A DNA stretch of 43,357 nucleotides, taken from assembly GCF_002735305.1 (NCBI RefSeq), contig NZ_PDYG01000002.1:1-43357 (forward strand), given 5' to 3'. Source of the stretch: Agathobacter ruminis (GTDB lineage: Bacteria; Bacillota; Clostridia; Lachnospirales; Lachnospiraceae). A program made the position numbers and the translations under genes. Each line of letters starts with the position of its first letter. The first letter of the stretch is position 1. Under the pieces are notes generated by a model that saw only the letters and a list, made by a program, of their open reading frames with translations, was not told the DNA's origin and made no database searches. Shown here piece after piece: positions 24,178 through 32,828 of this stretch.

Positions 24178-25074
24178 ATGGAATATCAATATCATACAAA
24201 TCAATTGTCAAAACAGGTTCCCGTAAGCTGGGAACCTGTTTTGGATTGCGGGAGCCTTCCGCTCCTTTTATTCCCGTCGTTGAAGCAGTTGGATTTTGTG
24301 TCGCATTGCTTTTCAACACGCATGGGTGGTGTGAGCGAAGGCATTTTTTCAACGATGAATTTAAGTTTCACCAGAGGTGACAAGGAACAGCACGTCCGCG
24401 AGAATTACCGGCGTATCCTGCAGGCGCTTGGAACAGACAGCAACCATGTTGTCTGCTCTGACCAGACGCATACGGTCAATGTGCGCCGCGTGACGGAGGA
24501 AGACGCGGGAAAGGGTGTGGTATGTCCAAAAGATTATACGGATGTTGACGGGCTGATTACCGATGTCCCGGGACTTTGTCTTGCAACCTTTTTTGCGGAT
24601 TGTGTGCCGATTTATCTGGTGGATCCGGTGCATCAGGCAATCGGATTGTCACATTCCGGATGGAGAGGCACGGTCAGCCGGATGGGGCAGGTGACACTGG
24701 AGGCAATGCATGATGCATTTGGAACACAGCCGCAGGATGTCTATGCAGCCATCGGACCAAGCATCTGCAAAGACTGTTATGAGGTCAGTGAGGATGTTGC
24801 AATGCGCTTCGTGCAGGAATTCGGCAGTGAAGTCGTTTGGCCGCTGAATGCAGAGGTAAACATTGAGCAGAAATATCTGCTGGATCTGTGGCGTTCCAAT
24901 GAGATTGTTTTGACCACTGCAGGAGTCAGACCGGAGCGAATCGAGACGACACAGCTTTGTACCTGCTGCAATCCGAAATTGTTATTTTCGCACCGTGCCA
25001 GCCATGGCAAAAGGGGCAATCTTGGTGCATTTTTGATGATCAAATCATCGCTTGCAACTGAGAAAAACTCATGA
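24178..25074 (+). CDS. pgeF: PgeF/YfiH-family peptidoglycan editing factor (laccase-fold)
   Basis: 298 residues. The family's copper/zinc ligands are visible: HCFSTRMGGVS near residue 42-52, the central ADCVPIYLVDP and SHSGWRGT (about 140-163), and C-terminal CTCCNPKLLFSHRAS. YfiH proteins remove mis-incorporated Ser from peptidoglycan precursors in E. coli, and related ones act on purine nucleosides. The start ATG lies 2 nt after the peptidase stop. A 13-bp inverted repeat falls within codons 11-22, so the N-terminal ~30 residues differ from the family and the start may be further downstream; no better ribosome site is visible. Confidence 0.87.
   Translation: MEYQYHTNQLSKQVPVSWEPVLDCGSLPLLLFPSLKQLDFVSHCFSTRMGGVSEGIFSTMNLSFTRGDKEQHVRENYRRILQALGTDSNHVVCSDQTHTVNVRRVTEEDAGKGVVCPKDYTDVDGLITDVPGLCLATFFADCVPIYLVDPVHQAIGLSHSGWRGTVSRMGQVTLEAMHDAFGTQPQDVYAAIGPSICKDCYEVSEDVAMRFVQEFGSEVVWPLNAEVNIEQKYLLDLWRSNEIVLTTAGVRPERIETTQLCTCCNPKLLFSHRASHGKRGNLGAFLMIKSSLATEKNS
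24210..24242 (+). terminator. Terminator-like hairpin inside the 5' coding region of pgeF
   Basis: A perfect 13-bp stem AAAACAGGTTCCC (24210-24222) / GGGAACCTGTTTT (24230-24242), 7-nt loop. It has A-tract and T-tract flanks like a bidirectional intrinsic terminator, although the T-run is only four long. It would attenuate transcription from the peptidase into pgeF. Confidence 0.6.
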
Positions 25075-25124
25075 TAGAATAGGATTCGTTTCAGGATAAG
25101 TACAAAAATCGGATTAGGTGAATT

Positions 25125-26681
25125 ATGAGCATTTTAAATGTAGAACATTTAACGCACGGTTTTGGCGACCGTGCGATTTTTGATGATGTGTCCTTCCGTC
25201 TGCTCAAGGGCGAGCATATCGGCCTGATAGGCGCAAATGGGGAAGGTAAATCGACTTTTATGAATATCATCACCGGCAAACTCATGCCGGATGAAGGCAA
25301 GATTGAATGGGCAAAGAATGTCCGCGTGGGTTATCTGGATCAGCATACTGTACTGGAAAAAGGGATGACCATCGAGTCTGTGCTGCATAGCGCATTTGAC
25401 TTCTTATATGAGATGGAAAACCAGATGAATGAAATCTATGCAAAACTTGCCGATGTGGATGAGGATGAGATGAACCGTCTGATGGATGAGGCGGGAACAC
25501 TGCAGGATCTGCTGACCATGCATGATTTCTATATGATCGATGCGAAGGTGGACGAGGTTGCGCGTGCACTTGGAATCGCGGAGCTTGGATTATCCCGCGA
25601 TGTGACGGAATTAAGCGGCGGACAGCGTACCAAAGTCTTAATGGCAAAGCTTCTTTTGGAAAAGCCGGATATCCTTTTGCTGGATGAGCCGACCAACTAT
25701 CTGGATGTGGAGCATATTGAATGGCTGAAGCGCTATCTGAATGAATATGAGAGCGCTTTCATTTTGATTTCACATGACATTCCGTTCTTAAACAGTGTGG
25801 TTAATTTGATTTATCATATGGACAACCGGCAGTTGAATCGTTATGTCGGCGATTATGATAAATTCATGGAAGTCTATGAGATGAAGAAGGCACAGCAGGA
25901 GGCTGCTTATAACAAGCAGCAGAAAGAAATTGCGGAGCTGAAAGATTTTGTGGCACGCAATAAGGCGCGTGTCTCAACCAGAAATATGGCAATGTCACGC
26001 CAGAAAAAGCTGGATAATATGGACTTGATTGAACTCGATCGCGAAAAGCCAAAGCCGGAATTTGAATTCCGCGAAGCAAGAACACCGTCGCGTTATATTT
26101 TCCAGACACATGATCTGGTGATTGGCTATGATGATCCGCTTTCCACACCATTGAATCTCTCGATGGAGCGTGGACAAAAAATTGTTCTGACAGGAGCAAA
26201 CGGAATCGGAAAGACGACCCTGCTCAAGAGTATTCTGGGACTGATTCAGCCGCTTGGCGGTTCGGTAGAGCGGGGCGACTACCTCGAAATCGGCTATTTC
26301 GAGCAGGAGATGGATCAGTCTGTGACCAACAATTGTATCGAAGAAATCTGGAAAGAATTTCCGGGAATGAGCCAGTTTGAAGTGCGAAGCGCCCTGGCCA
26401 AGTGCGGACTGACCACCAAACATATCGAAAGTCAGGTGCGTGTCCTTTCCGGAGGAGAACAGGCAAAGGTACGCCTGTGCAAATTAATCAACAAGGATAC
26501 CAATATCCTTTTATTGGATGAGCCGACAAACCACCTTGATGTGGATGCGAAAGAGGAATTAAAGAGAGCTCTGATAGACTATAAGGGCAGCATCCTGATG
26601 GTCTGCCATGAACCGGATTTTTATGAAGGACTTGCCACCGATGTGTGGGACTGCAGCCACTGGACGACGAGAGTCTTATAA
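25125..26681 (+). CDS. ABC-F family ATPase (ribosome-associated type)
   Basis: 518 residues with two ABC domains in one chain and no membrane segments. The first has Walker A GANGEGKST (about 36-44), signature LSGGQ and Walker B LLLDEPTNYLD; the second has GANGIGKTT, LSGGEQAKVRL and LLLDEPTNHLD. The linker carries the ABC-F charged coiled-coil (MKKAQQEAAYNKQQKEIAEL, then KLDNMDLIELD). These proteins act on the ribosome E-site in translation or antibiotic protection. The length and ending suggest the YkpA/YbiT-like housekeeping branch, not a resistance determinant. The ribosome site is weak (GGTGA). Confidence 0.93.
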   Translation: MSILNVEHLTHGFGDRAIFDDVSFRLLKGEHIGLIGANGEGKSTFMNIITGKLMPDEGKIEWAKNVRVGYLDQHTVLEKGMTIESVLHSAFDFLYEMENQMNEIYAKLADVDEDEMNRLMDEAGTLQDLLTMHDFYMIDAKVDEVARALGIAELGLSRDVTELSGGQRTKVLMAKLLLEKPDILLLDEPTNYLDVEHIEWLKRYLNEYESAFILISHDIPFLNSVVNLIYHMDNRQLNRYVGDYDKFMEVYEMKKAQQEAAYNKQQKEIAELKDFVARNKARVSTRNMAMSRQKKLDNMDLIELDREKPKPEFEFREARTPSRYIFQTHDLVIGYDDPLSTPLNLSMERGQKIVLTGANGIGKTTLLKSILGLIQPLGGSVERGDYLEIGYFEQEMDQSVTNNCIEEIWKEFPGMSQFEVRSALAKCGLTTKHIESQVRVLSGGEQAKVRLCKLINKDTNILLLDEPTNHLDVDAKEELKRALIDYKGSILMVCHEPDFYEGLATDVWDCSHWTTRVL

Positions 26682-26780
26682 TATGAGTAATTAGTACATC
26701 TATTTTTTCGTTTTTTTTAAGAATATAATGTAGTTGTAAAATTAATTCATGGGGTATTTACAATGATGGAGGTATAATCT

Positions 26781-27170
26781 ATGAAGAAAAAGCTGATTGG
26801 CATCGTGTTGATTTTGGTTATTGTTGCCGTAGGTGGCGGGATATTTATATACCATAATCAAAAGGCCACTGAGAGCACAAAACAAGTGGTTGACAAGGTG
26901 CTTGATAGTTCCAATTTAGTGAATTTGCTTTCTTATAACGACATGGAGTCAGGGGTGGAACATTTAGAAGAAGAATATGATGAGTTCAAAGAATTATCTT
27001 CTCGTGAAGATTCGGTAGATGAATTGTTGGATGCCTATGATCGGATTGATAATTTGGATGAGGTTGATCAAATTTACGCAATACAATTTATAACCGGATA
27101 TATTAATTTGCATAAAGAAAAATTAACAAGCGAACAGCTTGAAAGATGTAAAAAATACAATCTTTTATAA
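26781..27170 (+). CDS. Small membrane-anchored protein of unknown function
   Basis: 129 residues. One N-terminal hydrophobic segment (about 4-24, IGIVLILVIVAVGGGIFIY) acts as a signal anchor, with an acidic helical outer domain (EHLEEEYDEFKELS, DELLDAYDRIDNLDEVDQIY). No cysteine lipobox. I do not recognise a family. GGAGG lies 11 nt before the ATG, and a possible -10 TATAAT sits at 26724-26729. It is a monocistronic unit ended by the hairpin at 27191. Confidence 0.8.
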   Translation: MKKKLIGIVLILVIVAVGGGIFIYHNQKATESTKQVVDKVLDSSNLVNLLSYNDMESGVEHLEEEYDEFKELSSREDSVDELLDAYDRIDNLDEVDQIYAIQFITGYINLHKEKLTSEQLERCKKYNLL

Positions 27171-27190
27171 AAGAACGATTCTGTAAAAAG

Positions 27191-27233
27191 AACCACCCGT
27201 TATTCTCAAAGAGAGAGTAATGGGTGGTTTTTC
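27191..27233. terminator. Bidirectional terminator between convergent genes
   Basis: A long stem (AACCACCC 27191-27198 with GGGTGGTT 27222-27229, extended by mostly paired bases to a small loop) with T-run on the plus side and CTTTTT on the minus side; serves the membrane protein gene and trxA. Confidence 0.88.
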
Positions 27234-27260
27234 TTGTTGTTTATGATAATTGGGTTGTTT

Positions 27261-27569
27261 TTATTTGTTGTTGTTGATGAAAGATACAAGTGCATCCTTT
27301 GGAACAAGACCAACATTCATTTCCTGGAGGTTGCCATCTTTAAAGACGCCAACAGCAGGAATACTCATGATCTTATATTCTTTTGCAAGATCCGGATTCT
27401 CGTCTACGTCTACTGCGTAGAAATTAACACCGTCCATCTCGTTTGAAACTTCTTCAAGGATAGGTCCGAGCATTTTGCATGGTCCGCACCAGGTTGCATT
27501 GAAATCTACAACGCTAACTCCATTCGCGATTGCAGATGAAAAATCATTTTGTGAAAGTTTATTAACCAT
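27261..27569 (-). CDS. trxA: Thioredoxin
   Basis: 102 residues with the active site WCGPCK (about residues 28-33), FNATWCGPCKM context, the cis-Pro IPAVGVFKDG and a usual length. It is a cytosolic disulfide reductase. The gene stands alone on the minus strand with AAGGAGG upstream and a consensus promoter. Thioredoxin reductase is not in the window. Confidence 0.96.
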   Translation of the reverse strand: MVNKLSQNDFSSAIANGVSVVDFNATWCGPCKMLGPILEEVSNEMDGVNFYAVDVDENPDLAKEYKIMSIPAVGVFKDGNLQEMNVGLVPKDALVSFINNNK

Positions 27570-27592
27570 ATGTTTGTCCTCCTTATGATTGC

Positions 27593-27621
27593 ATTGTACA
27601 CAATTAAATTAGTTGTGTCAA
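27593..27621 (-). promoter_or_regulatory. trxA promoter
   Basis: On the minus strand, TTGACA (27616-27621) and TACAAT (27593-27598) with exactly 17 bp between. Confidence 0.87.
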
Positions 27622-27798
27622 GATAAATTTTGCAAAATTTAATTTTGCGATTGCGAATATGGAGGTCCGTGGGGATAATTACAATAAAAATGCCTGCCAC
27701 GGGCGGAAAATCCGTCACAATTATAATTGAAGGTTCGTATAAAACATGTTACGATACAATTAAATGAGTAAGCTTGTTAATTTTTTCACGCGTTTCTA

Positions 27799-27844
27799 TT
27801 GACCTTGAAACCGATATAAAGTATCATAGGAAGCAAATCGGTTT
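27799..27844 (+). promoter_or_regulatory. pckA promoter with inverted AAACCGAT repeat
   Basis: TTGACC (27799-27804), 17 bp, TATCAT (27822-27827). An inverted pair AAACCGAT (27808-27815) / ATCGGTTT (27837-27844) brackets the -10 and start, a likely operator. The remainder of the gap between trxA and pckA (27622-27798) shows no gene. Confidence 0.75.
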
Positions 27845-27885
27845 TGTATCAAAATAAATACATATATAGAGAAAGGAACAGAAAG

Positions 27886-29490
27886 ATGGCAAACATTGAT
27901 TTAACAAAGTATGGCATTACTGGAACTACCGAGATCGTTTATAATCCTTCTTTTGAAGCTTTATACGATGAGGAAGTAAAATCTACAAACGAGGGATTCG
28001 AAGTTGGCGTTGACACCGAGCTTGGTGCAGTAAATGTCATGACCGGTATTTACACTGGCCGTTCTCCAAAAGACAAATACATCGTTATGGATGCAAATTC
28101 AAGGGACACCGTATGGTGGAACACTCCTGAATATCCAAACGACAACCATGAGATGTCAGAAGACACATGGGCTGTAGTAAAAGATATCGCAAAGAAAGAG
28201 CTCTCAGGAAAGAGACTTTTTGTAGTAGATGCATTCTGTGGTGCAAACAAGGATACCCGTATGGCAGTTCGTTTCATCATGGAAGTAGCTTGGCAGGCAC
28301 ATTTCGTAAAGAACATGTTCATCATTCCTTCAGAGGATGAGCTTGCAAACTTTGAGCCTGATTTCGTTGTTTACAACGCTTCTAAGGCTAAGGTTGAAAA
28401 CTTCAAGGAGCTTGGATTGAATTCTGAGACTTGTGTAGCTTTCAATATCACCAGCCGTGAGCAGGTTATCATCAACACATGGTACGGCGGAGAGATGAAG
28501 AAGGGTATGTTCTCTATGATGAACTACTACCTCCCACTTAAGGGCATCGCTTCTATGCACTGCTCAGCAAATACCGATATGGACGGAAAGAATACCGCAA
28601 TCTTCTTCGGTCTTTCCGGAACAGGTAAGACAACACTTTCTACCGATCCTAAGCGTCTTTTGATCGGTGATGATGAGCATGGTTGGGATGACAACGGCGT
28701 ATTCAACTTTGAAGGTGGTTGCTACGCAAAGGTTATCGGACTTGACAAAGAGTCTGAGCCGGACATCTTCAATGCAATCAAGAGAAATGCACTTCTTGAG
28801 AATGTTACCGTTGATGCAAACGGAAAGATTGACTTTGATGACAAGAGCGTAACCGAGAATACTCGTGTTTCTTATCCAATTAACCACATCAACAATATTG
28901 TTAAGCCGGTTTCTTCTGCTCCGGAAGCAAAGAACGTAATCTTCCTTTCAGCAGATGCATTCGGTGTATTGCCACCGGTTTCTATCCTGACTCCGGAACA
29001 GACTCAGTACTACTTCCTTTCAGGATTTACTGCAAAGCTTGCAGGAACCGAGCGTGGAATTACCGAGCCGACTCCTACCTTCTCAGCTTGCTTCGGACAG
29101 GCATTCTTAGAGCTTCATCCGACCAAGTACGCAGAAGAATTGGTTAAGAAGATGCAGAAATCCGGTGCAAAGGCTTACCTTGTAAATACCGGATGGAACG
29201 GAACCGGAAAGCGTATCACCATTAAGGATACCAGAGGAATCATCGATGCAATCTTAAGCGGAGATATCAACAAGGCTCCTACCAAGAAGATTCCTATGTT
29301 TGACTTTGAAGTTCCTACAGAGCTTCCTGGTGTTGATCCTGCAATTCTTGATCCTCGCGACACTTATGCAGATGCTTCTGAATGGGAAGCTAAGGCTAAG
29401 GATCTTGCTGCAAGATTCAACAAGAACTTCGTGAAGTATACAACCAATGAAGCTGGTAAGGCACTTGTTTCTGCAGGTCCTACCGTCTAA
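27886..29490 (+). CDS. pckA: Phosphoenolpyruvate carboxykinase (ATP)
   Basis: 534 residues from ATG 27886 (GAAAGGAA upstream; the frame is open to 27844 but that part is 5' leader). It has the P-loop [13 protein letters not shown] (about 243-255), the Mg/Mn-binding [11 protein letters not shown] and TGRSPKDKY. It interconverts oxaloacetate and PEP with ATP/ADP. In fermenting gut Clostridia it often runs in the carboxylating direction to make oxaloacetate. Codon use is strongly biased (AAG, GAG, CTT), as for a highly expressed gene. Confidence 0.97.
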   Translation: MANIDLTKYGITGTTEIVYNPSFEALYDEEVKSTNEGFEVGVDTELGAVNVMTGIYTGRSPKDKYIVMDANSRDTVWWNTPEYPNDNHEMSEDTWAVVKDIAKKELSGKRLFVVDAFCGANKDTRMAVRFIMEVAWQAHFVKNMFIIPSEDELANFEPDFVVYNASKAKVENFKELGLNSETCVAFNITSREQVIINTWYGGEMKKGMFSMMNYYLPLKGIASMHCSANTDMDGKNTAIFFGLSGTGKTTLSTDPKRLLIGDDEHGWDDNGVFNFEGGCYAKVIGLDKESEPDIFNAIKRNALLENVTVDANGKIDFDDKSVTENTRVSYPINHINNIVKPVSSAPEAKNVIFLSADAFGVLPPVSILTPEQTQYYFLSGFTAKLAGTERGITEPTPTFSACFGQAFLELHPTKYAEELVKKMQKSGAKAYLVNTGWNGTGKRITIKDTRGIIDAILSGDINKAPTKKIPMFDFEVPTELPGVDPAILDPRDTYADASEWEAKAKDLAARFNKNFVKYTTNEAGKALVSAGPTV

Positions 29491-29509
29491 AAGAATAATT
29501 GATGATAAA

Positions 29510-29540
29510 GGTCTCTACACAGTGTGTAGAGGCCTTTTTT
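29510..29540 (+). terminator. pckA terminator
   Basis: GGTCTCTACAC (29510-29520) pairs with GTGTAGAGGCC (29524-29534), 3-nt loop, six T. Confidence 0.92.
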
Positions 29541-29583
29541 CGTTATAGAAGAGCCTTTTTGGCTTATAGAATATATTTTATAA

Positions 29584-29642
29584 ATCTTAAGAAAATCTTA
29601 AAATTTGTCCACCTTGACGAAAACGATTAAGAAGTTTAGAGT
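29584..29642 (+). promoter_or_regulatory. Promoter of the secreted-protein/ABC operon with tandem ATCTTAA repeats
   Basis: TTGACG (29614-29619), 17 bp, TAGAGT (29637-29642). Just upstream are two direct ATCTTAA copies (29584-29590 and 29595-29601) with an 11-bp period, the usual geometry for an OmpR-type response regulator dimer activating at -35. No regulator is encoded in the cluster. Confidence 0.72.
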
Positions 29643-29687
29643 GAAATTGTAACGAATAACCATATATATACGAAAGGAGATAATGCT

Positions 29688-30071
29688 ATGGTTAAAAAAT
29701 TAGTAAAACTAGGGGTAGTTTTTGCATTGAGTATTTCGTTTTTGTGTTATAACGCAGTTCCTACGTATGCAGCGTATACAACTGATACATGGAATCTTCG
29801 CTATGTAAAAGGTGGTCTGGCATCAGATAGTATTTGGCAATGGTCCGAAGATGTAACAACTAATGAAACGTCAACTGTAATGACGACGACTCGAGTAACA
29901 GATGGTGCAGAAGTTCATCTGTATTGTTCGAGTGGAATTGATGCTTATGCGGATCATTCTGGAATATATGTATCTGCTCCAGCAAAGAAAGGTAGGAATA
30001 TTTTTGCGAAGGTTACTTTTAAGAAAAATGGAAATCGCACTAATTATCCAAAAGGAACTTTTAAATATTAA
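29688..30071 (+). CDS. Small secreted protein of unknown function (bacteriocin-like context)
   Basis: 127 residues with a clear Sec signal: MVKKLVKLG, a hydrophobic core and cleavage after PTYA (about residue 28), giving a ~99-residue mature product starting AYTTDTWNLRYVKGG. It is rich in Thr, Ser and Lys, predicted beta, with a single cysteine in the mature part (YCSSG) and a basic tail KGTFKY. No Gly-Gly leader. AAAGGAGA at 29673-29680 predicts strong translation. The following lipoprotein, two membrane proteins and ABC ATPase form the setting of lactococcin-972-like loci, but I see no match to that bacteriocin. It could be a toxin, a signal or an envelope protein. Confidence 0.78.
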   Translation: MVKKLVKLGVVFALSISFLCYNAVPTYAAYTTDTWNLRYVKGGLASDSIWQWSEDVTTNETSTVMTTTRVTDGAEVHLYCSSGIDAYADHSGIYVSAPAKKGRNIFAKVTFKKNGNRTNYPKGTFKY

Positions 30072-30090
30072 TTTTCGATAATAGATTTTT

Positions 30091-30134
30091 ATAAGTGCAG
30101 ATTAGGCGATATTCAATCTTTAGTCTGCACTTAT
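30091..30134 (+). promoter_or_regulatory. Stem-loop between the secreted-protein gene and the ABC genes
   Basis: ATAAGTGCAGA (30091-30101) pairs perfectly with TCTGCACTTAT (30124-30134), 22-nt loop, no T-run. It lies 20 nt after the stop, so it may protect the secreted-protein mRNA and limit read-through to the transporter genes. Confidence 0.7.
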
Positions 30135-30164
30135 ATACAATAATCGTAAGGAGTTGTTAAGCGG

Positions 30165-31370
30165 ATGCATAAAAAGAAAAATATTTCTGTCATATCTCTA
30201 TTGTTTTTTTGTGTAATGTGCATAACTGCATGTCATGCAGTTCCACAGAAAGTTCAGGAGAATATGAGTCATTATGGGGAGAATAAATCAAAAACAGACT
30301 ATGAGCTATCATATTGTTCTGTCGAAGATTTAAGAAAAGCATCAATGGATTCTATACCTAATAAAGATCAAAATATCACTTATCCGACAAAAGTTGATTT
30401 CTCCAAAGTAAAAGAGATAGATGATGTCACTTATTCCCTTGTAAAAGATTATACAAAATATGATGAATACTATATGGATTTGTTTGGTATGAAAAAACTT
30501 GAAAAGAAAGTTGATCAAGGAGTGTGGGACGGAGATATATCGGATCTATTTGAAGATGAAAAGGATTATATGTGGATTAATCCAAGCGGAGAAATGGCGT
30601 ATTTAAAACAAAAGAAAAGTGAAGTTGATTCATCTAAGGGAATCGAGAAGATTTTTCTGAAAAGAGGGGATTCAATTGAGCGGACGATTCATTTGATCGA
30701 TGGAGACATTTTACTCAATGATTTATTAATTCAAATGACGGAGACAATAAAATCAGTAAAATATAACAAAGCATTTGACCTGGAGCCGAGGACTATTTAC
30801 ATTCGAAAGAATACGGATGGGAAGGATGTTGTAACAATTGAGTATGAAATAAGCCATAATGGAATGATATTAGATTACTATGGAGTTTGTATTAAAGAGA
30901 ATGTCGATAGTATGCAGATAGAATCAATGTGCACTTTTTCCGAAATCACTGTTGAAAAAATTAGTCAGATAGCTGCCTTTTCAATGATGGGAATGTTTGA
31001 AATTGAAAAGCAACAACCATTCGATAGAATAATTGATTTTCCATCTGCAATTAGAATCTTTGAAAATGAAGTTGCATCATTTCATGATTTAAAAGTGGCT
31101 GAAATCGAACCATTATATATGTTGAGACCGGTTTATGAAAAGGAGGAGACATCATATTATTTAAAGGCAGGAAGACAGATTGAGACGCGTCCGGTGTATT
31201 CCTTTATGATTCAATGTGCGGATGATAACAAATTGGAGAATGGAATCCTGGAATCAAATGAATATGCTTATGTTAATGTTGATATGATTACAGGCGAAGT
31301 GTATACGAATCTGGGCGACAAAGGCTATGGAATGGGACAGGGGGATAGCACAGATGTGGAGGAGAACTGA
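30165..31370 (+). CDS. Lipoprotein of unknown function in ABC operon
   Basis: 401 residues. A lipoprotein signal ends in ITAC (C23) after a hydrophobic stretch SVISLLFFCVMC. The remainder is acidic, extracellular, with the segment SKGIEKIFLKRGDSI and a C-terminal half (FPSAIRIFENEVASF, YLKAGRQIETRPVYSF) that resembles PepSY-like or regulatory lipoproteins seen next to ABC genes; the match is weak. It is likely surface-exposed and may bind the secreted product. AAGGAG lies 11 nt before ATG. The 3' end overlaps the next gene. Confidence 0.8.
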   Translation: MHKKKNISVISLLFFCVMCITACHAVPQKVQENMSHYGENKSKTDYELSYCSVEDLRKASMDSIPNKDQNITYPTKVDFSKVKEIDDVTYSLVKDYTKYDEYYMDLFGMKKLEKKVDQGVWDGDISDLFEDEKDYMWINPSGEMAYLKQKKSEVDSSKGIEKIFLKRGDSIERTIHLIDGDILLNDLLIQMTETIKSVKYNKAFDLEPRTIYIRKNTDGKDVVTIEYEISHNGMILDYYGVCIKENVDSMQIESMCTFSEITVEKISQIAAFSMMGMFEIEKQQPFDRIIDFPSAIRIFENEVASFHDLKVAEIEPLYMLRPVYEKEETSYYLKAGRQIETRPVYSFMIQCADDNKLENGILESNEYAYVNVDMITGEVYTNLGDKGYGMGQGDSTDVEEN

Positions 31371-32013
31371 TAGAAAGAAATTATTCGTTGGGATAGGTTT
31401 GCTATATTTTTCTTATTTCCTTATGGACACAATTGTAAGGGAAGGGGTACCGATTACTTTTATAGAGATACTTTTTAAATATCCAAAAGCGATTAGGCAA
31501 GTAGGAGAAAGTTTTTCTTTTACAAGCTGCTTTCTTGATTGGTTTTATTTTGTGTTGCCCATTGCGATTGGAATTGTCATGATTCCGTATTGGTGTGATG
31601 AACTTAGAGTCGGTTATTACAAGATGGTGAAGATACGCAGCGGGAAGAAGAAATATATTGCGGATGTGGTTATTATAAACCATCTGAATGCCATCATTTG
31701 CTTAATTGCTTCATATGCGATATTTGTAATCAGCGTGCTTCTTATTTTCAGAAGAAATGGGGTTATGCCTGAATTAAATGGAGAGATTCTGGTCGGAGTC
31801 ACCTATTCATTGGTGTATGCACTTTGGATTTCTGCAATATTGGTCTTTGTGGCATCACTGTCTGCGAATCCTTATATTACGGTTACATTGACATTTTTAA
31901 TCAATTACATTGTTTATGCAAAAGATCTGCCGATAGTATTACTGTTAATTATGACAGTGATTATAGATGTGGCGGCGGTATATTTGATGGATAGGCGGTG
32001 GATGCAATGTTAA
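31354..32013 (+). CDS. ABC transporter permease-like membrane protein 1
   Basis: 219 residues with about six hydrophobic segments: LFVGIGLLYFSYFLM, then FYFVLPIAIGIVMI, ICLIASYAIFVISVLLIF, YSLVYALWISAILVFVASL, ITVTLTFLINYIVYA and VLLLIMTVIIDVAAVYLM, consistent with an ABC-2-like permease half. I chose ATG 31354, with a GGGGG run 9 nt upstream; ATG 31327 is an in-frame alternative that would lengthen the overlap with the lipoprotein gene. It overlaps the next gene by a few bases, so the two are translationally coupled. Confidence 0.82.
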   Translation: MWRRTDRKKLFVGIGLLYFSYFLMDTIVREGVPITFIEILFKYPKAIRQVGESFSFTSCFLDWFYFVLPIAIGIVMIPYWCDELRVGYYKMVKIRSGKKKYIADVVIINHLNAIICLIASYAIFVISVLLIFRRNGVMPELNGEILVGVTYSLVYALWISAILVFVASLSANPYITVTLTFLINYIVYAKDLPIVLLLIMTVIIDVAAVYLMDRRWMQC

Positions 32014-32828
32014 ATTATTTGTATAGTAAATGGATTTTAAATTCGAAAAATGTGATTGTAATTGTGCTTATGGCTTTAATCAATTCAATTGTGATTACGA
32101 AGCTTTATAACGTATATGCGAGAACAAATGAGCCATTTAGCGTATATGAGTCAGGAATTGTTGTATTAAATGCAGGATTGTTTTTGTTCTTTATCACAAT
32201 TGTTTTTGTAATCATTATGTCGGATTATCCATCCTCGGATTCAAATCTGTATTTTTTAATCCTGCGATGTGGACGTAAAAAATGGTTTATCTCGCAGATG
32301 CTATTTTCTTTTTTGGCAATTATGACCTATATAGGAGTGGTATTTGCGTTTGTACTGATTCGAATGGCTCCGCTTGTATTTGTCGCGAATGGCTGGAGCC
32401 TAAATATATCTGATTATGGAAAGCAGATGGGATTGCTTCAATACATTCCATTTCAATTATATAATCAAATGCCGCCGTTACAGGCACTTGTATTTAGTAT
32501 TGTGTTGTTATGGGCTTATTTACAAATGCTGTTGGGATTTCAAATGCTTGGATTCTCTTGTGGCAGCAAAAAGATATTCAGCGTGATACAGATGGTGATT
32601 CTGGCCGTTGGTATTGGAATGGTATTTTTGGATATTCAATTGAAGTGGTACTTTCCACAGGCACATTCGATTTTGTGCACACATTATCAGAAGTATTTTA
32701 AACGCTACTATTTTAATCCATATTTGTCGCTGGCGTTGTTAATCATTGTCGGGATTGCATTTCATGTACTGGCATATTTGAAATTCATGCGAACAGATGT
32801 GGATCGGTTAAAGGAGAATGAATTGTGA
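32007..32828 (+). CDS. ABC transporter permease-like membrane protein 2
   Basis: 273 residues from ATG 32007 (GTG 31998 is an in-frame alternative), with about six or seven hydrophobic segments, among them VIVIVLMALINSIVI, FLFFITIVFVIIM, YIGVVFAFVLIRM and YLSLALLIIVGIAFHVL. It is likely the second permease half paired with the product of 31354-32013. Loops are short and basic on the inner side. Its stop overlaps the ATPase start by 4 nt. Confidence 0.82.
   Translation: MLNYLYSKWILNSKNVIVIVLMALINSIVITKLYNVYARTNEPFSVYESGIVVLNAGLFLFFITIVFVIIMSDYPSSDSNLYFLILRCGRKKWFISQMLFSFLAIMTYIGVVFAFVLIRMAPLVFVANGWSLNISDYGKQMGLLQYIPFQLYNQMPPLQALVFSIVLLWAYLQMLLGFQMLGFSCGSKKIFSVIQMVILAVGIGMVFLDIQLKWYFPQAHSILCTHYQKYFKRYYFNPYLSLALLIIVGIAFHVLAYLKFMRTDVDRLKENEL

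Noticed and set aside
29688-30071. Secreted protein as lactococcin 972
   Set aside because: The operon resembles that type, but the mature sequence lacks the recognisable lactococcin 972 motif; left as unknown.
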